DNA of 64,000 nucleotides, taken from assembly GCF_001411555.2 (NCBI RefSeq), contig NC_049904.1, positions 21,961,370-22,025,369 of the forward strand, given 5' to 3'. Shown here piece by piece: positions 35,001 to 45,844 of this stretch (within the stretch, counting starts at the first letter, position 1; the number at the start of each line of letters is the position of its first letter). This stretch comes from Juglans regia. Lineage: Eukaryota > Streptophyta > Magnoliopsida > Fagales > Juglandaceae. The notes beneath the pieces were generated by a model. The model was not told the origin of the DNA and made no database searches. It saw only the letters and a program-made list of their open reading frames with translations. The translations under genes and the position numbers were made by a program.

Positions 35001-37652
35001 GAGGCGAAGCAAAAAATTCAAGTTAGCTAGTATTGGGTTCATAACACCTTGTTAAGATCAAATGGAAGTTGATTGCTTAAGTAAACTCGTTCATGCTTAC
35101 TCTATATAAGGTCCAATCTCCGCACAATTGTTGAGCATGTACCAAATGGCTACCCTAAAGAGTTTATCTTCTAATTGCACGTTAGAAGCTATGCCCAAGG
35201 GACGAACTTTCTGGTTCAAAATTCTGAACCCATCTAACATTTCCTTTTCGTCAGCATCAATGTTGTGGTCCGCTCGAGTAAACCTCGTCTCAATGTCTTT
35301 GAGGTACATGGAGCAAAATGTCAAGCATTCAGTGTGAATGTAGGCCTCGGCTATTGAACCTTCTGGGCGGGCTTTATTCTTAACATATCGCTTGAATTTG
35401 CCGTGATACCTCTCAAATGGGTACATCCACCTATATTGTACAGAACCCCCAAGTCTGGCCTCAAGGGGTAAATGGACAGTTAGGTGGACCATAACATCAA
35501 AAAAGGAAGGAATATCATCTCCTGTTTGCATAGAATGGTGACGATATCAGTTTGGAGTTGGTCCAGGTGATTGACATCCAGTGTTTGAGCACACAACTCT
35601 TTGAAGAAAGTACCAAGTTCAGTCAAAGCCAAGGTAATGTCACTTCTTAAATAACCCCCAGCAGCAATGGGGAGTAGTCGTTGAAGGAAAACGTGACAGT
35701 CGTGGCTTTTCAACCCTGAGATTTTGCAATCACATAGAGAAACACAGTTCGAGATATTGGAAGTGAACCCATCTGGAAATTTGATATCAGACAGCCACTC
35801 ACAAAATTTATTCCTTTCATCTCCGTGTAATGTGTAGGTAGCATGTGACATTGTTACACGATCACCATCACGCCTCAAGTGTAATTCTTTTTTATAGCCC
35901 AAAATCTCCAAGTCACGCCTTGAATTGATGTTATCCTTAGTTTTTCCTGCACTGTTCATTAAAGTGAATAAGATGTTATCGGCAATATTCTTCTCCATAT
36001 GCATAACATCTAAATTATGCCGAAGTCGAACTGTTGACCAATAAGGTAATACAAAGAATATGCTACACTTTGTCCAGTCCAGCTCTTCAGCAGTGCGTCT
36101 TTTCTTCCTATGAGATTTTCCAAACTGAGCATCCCCAATCATCTGCAATTGAGTTTGAATATCTTCAGCTCCTATATCCCTTGGTGGCATGCGATGATCT
36201 TCTCTACCGTTGAACAACCCTTTCCTCCTTCTCCACATGTGATCTGGTGGTAAGAAACATCGATGTCCCATGTAACAATGTTTTCGACCATATTTCAACT
36301 AATTGGAGTCTGTGTCGGAATTGCTCAATGGACAAGTCAATTTCCCCTTTGTTGACCAGCCAGACAGATTCCCGTAGGCAGGAAAATCATTAATTGTCCA
36401 TAATAAGGCTGCATGCAACATAAACGTTTCCTTAGTTGAGGCATCATATGTAGGTACCCCATCTTGCCAAAATTCAAGCAGTTCATTGATCAACAACTGC
36501 AAGTATACATCGATCTCATTCCCTGGTGACCTTGGGCCAGGAATAATCAAAGATGTCATGAAGAATTGTTCTTTCATGCATGACCATGGCAGCAAGTTAT
36601 AGGGGACAAGGATCACTGGCCAAATGCTATGAGGTTTAGCCAAGTTGTTGAAGGGAGTGAAGCCATCGCTTGCTAGACCGAGCCTAACATTGCGAAGATC
36701 CGCAGTGAACCAACCATGATCTTCATCAAATCTCTTCCAGCACTCAAAGTCGGCCGGATGTCTCATACGAGTATCTTCCTACATCTGTTGCTCTTTGTGC
36801 CATCGCATATCACCTGCTATCTTTGCAGACATAAAGAGACGCTGCGATCTCGGTTTCAAAGGAAAGTGACGCAACACTTTTTGAGGTATCGCGCATGACC
36901 CGTGTGTATTTGGTATCCACCTCGAAGCCTTACATATAGGGCATTCATTAAGAGCAGTATTTTCCTTCCAAAATAAGATGTAATCGTTGGGGTACATATG
37001 GATTTTGTGGTATTTGAAGCCCAAACCACGCTCCAAAGACCTTGACTCCTCATGTAATTGTGGCAATAGGGCATCAGGAAAGGCAGACCTCAACAAATTA
37101 AGGAGCATGTCAAATGACTTAATTGACCATCCACCGATTGATTTGATGTGTAATAACTTGACAACGAATGACAGTTTTGAAAATTTTGTACACCCATCGA
37201 ACAGCGGACGTCGGGCATCCTCTAGTAGCTGGTCAAAAGATGGTGCTAGTGAATCTATAGTCTCTGGTGGCCTGTTTGCCGCAGGAGTGCTATCTTGGGG
37301 CACATCAACGAAGGTACCTGCCCGGATGTCATCCAACATATGCTGCATGTCATCTATGTAATCGTCTTCTTGGATGATATCATCATCAATATCTTCATCA
37401 TTGCCGTACAATGTTGTCTCCTTCTCCCCATGAAATATCCACTAGGTGTAATTTGGGTTGATCCCTTTCATAAACAAATGGGTTTCCACCTCAAATATAG
37501 GCAGCCACATTGTTAAGGCATGCACGACATGGACACCGGATGCGATCCCTTCCACTTGCATAGTTTCGTGCTTGTGTGAAGAAATATTTAATGCCTTCGG
37601 TGTATGCAGGTGATACAAGCCTATCGGGATCATTCATCTAACTTTTGTCCAT
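32085..37652 (-). pseudogene. TNP2 transposase of the CACTA element, with stops and an LTR insertion
   Basis: Reading 37652 to 32085, one finds: a transposase-associated zinc domain (IRCPCRACLN near 37530, with two stops), the TNP2 body (37411-36779 and 36766-36299, with KASRWIPNTHG and MRHPADFECW), the DDE-bearing part (36298-35480, NLDVMHMEKNIADNI), a DUF4218 region (35531-35097, FFDVMVHLTVHLP and YPFERYHGKFKRYVKNKA), a DUF4216 region (34829-34557, and on to DEPFVLASQADQCFYIRD near 34480), and an acidic tail (32399-32085). In-frame TAG codons at 36776 and 36299-36301 and a frameshift near 35520 inactivate it. The LTR-like copy B (32400-34329) splits the last part; the coding text on either side resumes exactly at its target duplication. 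Confidence 0.87.
32400..34329 (-). mobile_element. TGTAACACCC-type LTR-like element, copy B, TSD TCATG
   Basis: The element runs from TGTGGCGCCCC (32400) to the complement of TGTAACACCTCG (34329) and is flanked by TCATG at 32395-32399 and 34330-34334. It is 1930 bp long. The last 310 bp match copies A, D and E. It has no gag or pol. Short frames inside are not conserved between copies. A duplicated 60-bp stretch (CGATGCCCAGTTCCGCGCCC / ACGCCCAGTTCCGCGCCC) occurs at about 33034-33130. The left end, GTGGCGCCCCTGACCCCC, differs from the GCGTTACA ends of C-E and resembles 56483, so B may be a subfamily. Confidence 0.85.
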
Positions 37653-38183
37653 CTAAACAACGATATGGGGGGAAGAAAGTTAGTTAAGCAGAGACCGTAA
37701 ATATATAAGTTTGATGAAAAACTCACCATAGTGCGCATTCACATTTTGAAGAATGAATAAGAAGTTGTTTGAAGAAGAGAATTGGAGGCACTTAGTTCAC
37801 TTCATAAAAAGCATGTTAGAAGGTGGTTGAGACACTAGGCTTTTAGAGCGTGGCACCAATGGCAGTAACCTTTACATGGGATTCATCAAAGAGATCAAGA
37901 TTGTGAAGGATGTTATAGAGGTTGCTCTTATTTAAAGAGCATATATGTGTGTGTTTTCATTTATTGCATACCAAAGGTTAGTGTACTATAGTACTGCAGA
38001 GAAAAAAGAAAAACAGACGGGATCTGAGAAGGTTAAAGGGATCTGCAATAAGCTAATGTTGGCAAAATTTGGGGCCAACATTTTTTCAAGGCAGTGAACT
38101 GTGTTGCTTACTCGTGACTACAGCCTACAACTAAGTTGCTTTCTCAATATATAGCAAGGTGATTTAAGCTGTTTAGATTTGCA

Positions 38184-38327
38184 TACACCTCTGGAATCAT
38201 GTAACTAGCTAGGTGCATATATATGGTGTTTGTATAGTATCTCATATGTACTTGGGCAATGCCTATTTACTTGTATTAATAAATTATTATCTTACTTGTT
38301 AAAAAAAAAATTACACCTCTGGAATCA
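38184..38327 (+). mobile_element. Short LINE 3'-end insertion with 16-bp target duplication
   Basis: TACACCTCTGGAATCA at 38184-38199 and 38312-38327 flank 112 bp that end in an A10 tail and contain CATATGTACTTGGGCAATGC, the LINE 3' signature. The insert is a severely 5'-truncated LINE or a SINE sharing its tail. The identical duplications show that it is fairly young. Confidence 0.9.
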
Positions 38328-38749
38328 GAAGCTCAAAATCAAAAAACAAATAAAAAATAGGAGTAAAATAACACAAACAAAATCAATAAACAAAAACCAA
38401 ATAAAAATTTACAAATAAAAGCAAAAAAATATAGGAGTAATGATTTTAATCACAATCTTAACTGCAATGACCAACTATATAATTTCAAGTAGAAAGCACT
38501 TTCCTTACATCCTCTTCACTTAGGGAAAATCAACTACAAAACACAACATCAAACCATTTAACTTCTATCCATACTTAACACTAAACGAAACTTGGGGGTG
38601 GGGGGGCTCTAAATATGCCATTGCTGGCCATATCATACATTGCAGTAGTAAGAACTAAAAATTAGTACGTAATACAATATATAATATGCAAGCTAGAGTT
38701 AATTATATTCTACCCATTCCATGCAGCTAGCATGGATAAGTATCAATTA

Positions 38750-41700
38750 GTACGTAATACCATTCCATAGTTGATGATAAGCATGTCTCCATAGCAACAT
38801 AGTCATTTTCATTGCTTAACTAATTGGCATCAATAACTTCAAGTATTGAAAACGAAAATGATTCCCCTACTCAACGCTTTAAGCTCATTTCGCAGTAAAC
38901 ATATCATCAATGGGTTTCTTTCTTGTGAAAGTTTCCATCAATAAGATTACATAACTATACACATCACCTCTTGTAGAAACAATTCCTTCATATCCATACT
39001 TTACACACATTACAACATATCATTTCACATATAATAATCCATATAAATTAAGTGCAAAGGTCCATATGTTACCAAAGTAGAACCTTTATGTATTTATGCA
39101 AGACTAGAATAATAAAAATAGTACTTGACATCACCTGGTGCGATATACACAATTTTACCCATGGTCATTGTTTGCATGAGAGAAGTTCCATCACTTAGGA
39201 GCTTGGCTATGCCAAAATCAGCAACATGTCCAACCATATCTTCATCTAATAAGACATTGCTCGGCTTTAAATCACAATGAACGATAGGTGTTGAATAACC
39301 AAGATGAAGGTATTCAAGTGCCGATGCCACATCAATCATCATATTTAGCCTTTGTAGCATGCTCAAGCAGTGGGTGTTAGAATACAACCACATCTCTAGG
39401 TTCCCTTTAGACTCGTATTCCAAAACAAGTGCTTTGAAGTCAATGTTACTATGAACGCTAATGATTTTGACAAGATTTCGACGATGAATGTGTCGTAATA
39501 GCATTCTATGTCAAAACTTTTGAATGCACCTTCTAGTTCCAATTTTAGATCTTTTAGTGCAACGTATGTACCATCTAAGAGTGTCCCTTTTTAAACTGTG
39601 CCGAAACACCCTTCTCCGAGTAAGTTGTTTGCATTAAACCCTTTTGCGGCTTGTAAAAGTTGTTGGTGGGAAATTCTTCTCCATGTTGACAAAGGCATTG
39701 AGTCTTCATTGTTGGAAAGTTTTGAATTCTTCTTCCCAAGGAGTTTTCTTGAGACTAGTACAACGGATACTACAAGTATTGTTAACCCTAATGTGGGCAG
39801 CACATATTTTAGTACACGCACCCCCATTGCCTTTCTTGGTCCAAGAGAAGCTTCTTTGCTTGGAGGAACATTCTTTCTAATCACAACACAAAGCACATCA
39901 TTTGACATGAAAGAATTGTCAAATCATTGCCACCCATGGACATATATGTCAATCTACTTAACTTGCCAATATCTATGGGAATATTGCCCTTAATATTGCA
40001 ACCATTGAGATCAAATTGCTCAAGAAAGGTCAAAAGGTTTCCAATGGAATTAGAAAGCACTCCATTTAGTGGATTCATACTCAGATACAACATATTGCGA
40101 TATGCGTTGCTCGAAAAATACGAAAGAGTACTCAATGGTCAAGTTATTGAATCTGAGGTCGAGCGGCTGGAGGAGCCTTAAATTACCAAGTGTTTTTGGA
40201 ATCAAGCCCAATATTAATGAGTTAATTGTCAAGACGACTATAATGAGTTGTGAAGCATTGGAAATAGAGGCTGGAATTATTCCACTAAGTTCATTTCCGC
40301 CAAGAAAAATCTCCTTGAGATTTGGAAGGAAGTGGCCCATATCCGAATGAAAAGTGCCTGAGAGGTGATATTTTGGTATGGTGAACTCTTGTATTGTTGA
40401 GATATTGTAGAATTGTGCCAAAAAAATTGTTAACACCCAAATTCAAATACTTTAGGTTTTGCAAATTACCAATTTCACTTGGTATTGCACCTGCAGTCAC
40501 AATAAATCTATTAAAAAAGAATTTTATAACAAATAAAACATACAACTAATAATTATTAGTTGTAAGAGAACAATCAAGACTTGAAATATATACGATAGAG
40601 GTTGATTATAAGGCATGCAACATTTATAATTGGTTGAGCCACCCTTGAGTTGATTGTAATGGTGGATCGGAGCCACATGCACTCTAGTTGGTGCAGTTTT
40701 TACATATTCACAATTTTTTTACTTGTCGCACTAGAAGAATATCTTGAGAATCCTTGTTAATATTCTAACCATAGAAATATTTTGATCTTTTCACGAAAAA
40801 ATCATTTATTTTTATTTGCATAAAATTAATTCCAATATCTAAAAAGAAATCCCAACTTCCATGTACCAAATAATTATTGCTTCACTAAAAAACTATCAAC
40901 TTTTTTATTTTATAGAGATTGCATATATACTAATCCATGGTCATGATATCAACATATATAGTTGACCAAAACAAGACTAAGGTTACATTACATTAAAAGA
41001 ATTTAGTTGTTAACTTCTCTATTTTCATAGGTACACTCGACAATGGATTTAACAATATTAGAGAATAATAATTCTAATTAAGTTTGCAAATCTGTCAAAA
41101 CTGGATGTTGATTAAAATTATTGCTACTTATGGCTTATACCAAATGACTTTTTAATGACAAATTCAAGGGAAAATTACATATTCCACCATGCGGTGTCAC
41201 TACCTCATGCTGGCCCAAACATGCATATGTACTAAATCAATGCTGACACAGTGGCATCTTTATAATCAACTAATACATCAAGAAGATGTCACGTACGTAC
41301 CTTCGAAGTTTCTGTAGCCAAGATTTAAAAATGTGAGCTTTGTTAAGTTCCCTATTTCGGGTGATAGTTTTCCTGTGAAATTATTATTAGACCCCAAGTC
41401 TAAATATTGCAGTTGTTTGCACTTGAACACAGAGGATGGGAGACTACCTGTGAAACATGCAATTACACTAATTTAGAAACAAGTATTGGATTAACAGCAT
41501 GACCTACCAATCAAGACTAAATATTATATATACCTTCGAAGTTGTTATTGTAAAGGTATAAATCTGTAAGCATGGTTAAGTTCCCTACTTCCGGTGTAGT
41601 GTACCAGATAACGTATTATTGCTGAGATCAATATATTGCAGTGAAGACATGTTGAAGAAAATGGAGGGCATTGGACCTGAAAACTTGTTTTCTGTGAGAG

Positions 41701-42313
41701 AAATTACTTTCAAGTAGACATCTTGAAGATAGAGGATGATATGGAGCCCCACAGCTGATTATCTTCAAGTACAATTTGTTGCAATGAAGATGTACTGTTA
41801 AATAGAGATGATGGGATATATAGTACCTTCGAAATTGTTGGTTACAAGAATTAAAATTTGAAGTTTGGTTAGCAACCCTATCCATGACGGGATTTCTCCA
41901 CTGAGTTCATTGTATCCGGAATGCAAGAGTTCCAAGCGATAAAGATGAGACAATTCGTTTGGCATTGAGCCATGAAAACTATTGTTCCTGATGCTTAAAC
42001 TGACAAGAAATGAAAGGTTTCCTAAATTCGGAGGAATGGTTCCTACAAGACCATTGTTAGAAAGGTTCAAGGCTCTAACCCGATGATGTCTGGAGCCACA
42101 GGTGACACCAACCCAATTGCAAACTGAAGTACTGGAGGACCAATTTGTTGTCAAAATATGGTGAGGGTCATAAGAAATATGAGCTTTCAAGGCAAGAAGA
42201 GCAGATTGATCTGTGGTAATGTTGTGAATTTTAGCATCATTAGTACTTAAACTAGACATGAGAAGCAGTGCCAGAAAACGGAGGATGAGGAAACAAGTAG
42301 TTTGGTCGGCCAT
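38750..42313 (-). pseudogene. LRR-XII receptor-like kinase (At3g47570 type), multiply broken
   Basis: The minus strand starts with MADQTTCFLILRFLALLL, a signal peptide, then an LRR N-cap (ALLALKAHISYDP...CNWVGVTC) and LRRs ending at a GT donor after NNFEG (exon 42313-41827). More LRR exons follow, for example LPSSVFKCKQLQYLDLGSNN (41450-41304) and the 40436-40000 block, with frameshifts and a stop. The membrane helix is LGLTILVVSVVLV (about 39800). The kinase begins with the glycine loop GEGCFGTV followed by a TAA stop (39594), keeps VALK, shifts frame near 39500, then carries HCDLKPSNVLL (non-RD type) and DFGIAKLL (39504-39094). The end is at about 39000-38760 (YGYEGIVSTRGDVYSYVILL and beyond) with further breaks. 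Non-RD LRR-XII kinases are pattern-recognition receptors; this one cannot make a kinase. Confidence 0.88.
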
Positions 42314-43020
42314 TTGAGTAGTCTATTTGGAATGAGTTACTGGGATTTGTGTTGCACTCAAAGGAAGAACGAGATCACTGATATTTAAAGAAATTGCAGG
42401 TAGCATTCGGAACTATTTAGTTGTCATATTCTTTCCACTGAGAGAATTTTAAAAGAATATTATTACAATGCAAGGATTTAAAGTTTATTTGTTTATCAGC
42501 TTTTATCTTTTTCTTCACGTACACGCGGGTGGACACAAATAAGGAATTAGTGTAAAATATTTGTCCTTAAATTCAAATAAGAACTTGAAATAATCTGTTT
42601 CCAACCGTTTTCACATTGTTTTGTATGTAGTTTGCCTGAAAAATTGATTTATTTTTCCCCTATACATTGATTATCGCCGCTTATATTAACGTGCACCACA
42701 AGTACCCCTAGCTGACGGCGCCTCACTGGGAGAGAATATATCCCCTGAATATATACTATTTTAATGAAATGGACATTATCAGAAAGATCAAAGTATTGAT
42801 ATAGGAAAATTTAAAGCTTTATCCACACCGACTTTCCATAGTCTTAATTTCCTCTTCCACACGTACTCCACTGATGCAATTTTAAAGGATTATTTCTTAT
42901 TTTCTTTTTGCTTTGTTTATTTTAAAAGGAAATGTTTAATGCTAGCTAAAAGGAATAAAACAAGGTTCGAATTGCAGAATATCATCCCACAACATGTTGA
43001 ACTGAGATTACCTTTGGAGG
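42314..43020. other. Upstream region of the receptor-kinase pseudogene
   Basis: About 700 bp without coding signal. The last five bases, GGAGG (43016-43020), are the target duplication of the element that follows. Confidence 0.6.
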
Positions 43021-43599
43021 TGTAACGCCCCGGTCTCGCACGGATCGGAGAGTTACTTCCTAGCACTTAAACTCACATTCCAACAATATAAAAATAGACT
43101 ACAAATTCCCAATATCATTTAGAAAATTCAATTCAATCTAATTTTCTCAATATAACCAATTTTTCAAAATGTCAAGTCATTACAACACCATAAAATTTCT
43201 TAATAAAATACGACAATACTCATAAAAACTTCCTATGCTTGAACCACTACACTTAAAACATCTCACCCAATGCCTCATAACCTTGATCCTCAGCTGAACC
43301 ATCATAATATCTTAAAAATATTGTAGAGATAGGGGGTGAGTTATCAACAACCCAGTAAGTAGAGAGCATATACTAGCATGTAAACATGAGCATTGATAAC
43401 ATTTGATAAGTAGAACAAAACATTTACTTTCAGAAAGCAGAAATAAAATATTTTCTTTCCGAATGCATAAACAAAACTTTGTACAAAAACATTAGAGCGA
43501 AATTTTCAGAAAAACAAACTTATTACCGAAAAGAAAATCTTTTGGCATTTCCAAACTGAAACATTATAATTAAATCATCTCTTAACATCACATCGGGAC

Positions 43600-43782
43600 A
43601 ATACCATGTTTAACCCCCGTGGTAGGGTTATAAACCACCATTATACCCATGGCTGGGCCATATTCCATGTTTCACCCCCGTGATAGGGTTATAAACCACT
43701 ATTATACCCGTGGTTGGGCCATATTCCATGTTTCACCCCGTGGTAGGGTTATAAACCACCATTATACCCGTGACTGGGCCTT
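43600..43782 (-). repeat. Tandem array, three units of about 60 bp, in copy C
   Basis: Each unit contains the complement of TATAATGGTGGTTTATAACC and CTACCACGGGGGT. Copy E has four units in the same place (54160-54405) and copy D only a degenerate remnant near 48340-48545. Confidence 0.9.
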
Positions 43783-44232
43783 AACAGAAACAGAACAGAT
43801 TTCATCGAAAATCCGATTACAATCATATACAGAATCAGAACTTCATGCCAAGGTTTTCAGATGACACATCATTTCAAAACAAAATACTGATAAGTTTCAG
43901 ATCATTTCACATGTTCGAGATAAACATAAACAAAATATTCTCATTTGTTCATAACAAAACTTCTAAATTTTCATATTCACTCTTTTACATAGTTCAGAAA
44001 CAAAGTGCACAAAACTAACTCATGTCTACACCAGTCATGATAGAAAAACATTTTCTCTTATCTTGAATTTATGCATATGCAGAATAAACATCTGAGATTG
44101 TTTTATGCATATGCAGAATAAACATCTGAGATTGTTTTCAGATCATTTCTTTTCAAAACAAACATGCTTATTTTTCAAGGTCAACCTCATTTTATTTATT
44201 TTATGCAAAACTAGTATATGAACCCCGCTTAC

Positions 44233-44293
44233 CTGAACTTTTTAGCTTTCCTGAATCTTTCCACAATCGTGCCGTATGGATACCAATCGTCAC
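44233..44293 (-). other. Conserved 61-nt exon-like block in copy C
   Basis: On the minus strand, TATAG precedes GTGACGATTGGTATCC... and the block ends CAG before GTAAGCGGGG. Length and both splice-like borders equal those in copy E (53681-53741), although the interior differs at many positions. Confidence 0.55.
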
Positions 44294-45844
44294 CTATACA
44301 GAATACTAAACATTACTAAACTTCTAAAAAAACCGCTAAAACTCTCCATCTACTTAAATTCATCCTATGGAAATGGCTTTGATAGCTGCTTAGTTATCAG
44401 AAATCTAATAAATATATTATCATTATAAATAATCTTTAACTTATTGTAATATAATTTTATTAAATATGGCAAACAACTTAAATTCTTTCCGAAAGTTAAG
44501 TTGATCATATTTAAACTCATATCTCTATAAACTATTATTAAAACAATAATTTAATACATCCAACATATAATTTAGTAGGAAATCATAAATTTCTTAAGCA
44601 ATAGTAATTCATAAAATATTAAAATTAAAAAATATATATATATATAAACAATAAAACACTCATTTAGTAAAATATACTTAAATCGATTTTAAAGCATTTA
44701 GAATAAAGATAAAATCTTATTATTTACTGATGAAAATAGTTATAACAATTATTACTATATAACTAAAATTTTAGATCTTTAAATATTATCTATATGAAAT
44801 TATAATTTCAAGCTAAACATGACCCACCAGGAACATAATCTCAAATAAATCAAACTCAATATCAAGATAAACATCAAATGACAAGAAAGCGTACTGACTT
44901 ATAAACTAGATGTAGTAATATAAATATATTAAAACAATTTCTTTACTATGCTTTACAAATGCTATACGATAAAGTATTAAAAGTGATTTATTTATACAAT
45001 TAAACAAATCTTAGGTAGGGAACAAAAACTAGAAACGGAAATACTTATGAAAATGCGAACGAAAAACTTGAGAAATACAAAACCGTGCAATACAGTCAGG
45101 GCTCACCGAGAGAAAAGGCCAGGGATGACGGAAGCGGTGGCTGGCTAGGTCTACGGTGTACGGCGCGGTGGCACGGCACTGAAAGAGAGAGAAAGTGAAC
45201 GTGAGAGAGAGAGAGAGAGATGGAACGTCCCGAGAGAAAGAGGGAAAGGGAGTTACGGACCGTGCAACGGGGCTGGAGTCTGACCATAAAATCTTGCTTC
45301 GTGATCTGAGGTGGCTCCACTAGCGGGTTCAAGGCTGGGCTACGGTGCACGGACGGCCAGTGACTGGGCGGCTTGCATGGAGGCAAAGTTAGAAGGAAAG
45401 CATGCTCTGTTTTTGGCAAATGGAAACAGAGGCTCTTAGGGTGCGATGGTGGCTTGGGTTTCACGGTGAAGGGTGGTGGCAATGTAGAGCTCTAGCCGTG
45501 AACTGGTGGCTGGAACCGAGGGAACGTGGGAGGCTCGCATGGTGATGGTGTGTACGAGGCAGTGGCTGGGTGGTGCAAGTCCGTGGGGGTTAGTGATCTG
45601 CAGGGGCGTCTCACGGTGACAGTGTGGTGGTCGTGGGGTTGAGAGGGTGAGCAGTGGCTCGCTGGTGCATCTGTGAAAGCCACAGGTTGGCGTGATGGTG
45701 GTCATGCGGGATGGTTGGCGATGTCGCAGTAGTGAGTGATGGCCCCGTGCTACGGTGTCTGCAAGGAGGTTTGCAGTGAACGAGAGAGACAGGGATAGAG
45801 AGAGTTTGTGAGATTTGATATAGAAATGCACAGCTAAGTATAAG

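Larger units (their letters stand above)
24408..37652 (-). mobile_element. Decayed CACTA (En/Spm) element with captured gene pieces
   Basis: The left terminus is CACTACAAGGGGA at 24408. Minus-strand relics of both usual En/Spm genes follow: a Ptta/TnpA-like gene (about 29.6-31.6 kb) and a TNP2 transposase (about 32.1-37.65 kb). Host gene fragments (BRCC36, possibly SWC4) lie between the left end and the Ptta-like gene. I did not find the expected right terminus (CCCCTTGTAGTG) before the receptor-kinase pseudogene at 38.75 kb, so the element's right end is lost or diverged. The extent given ends at the first recognisable TNP2 codon. That all these parts belong to one element is an inference from order and strand. 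Confidence 0.65.
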
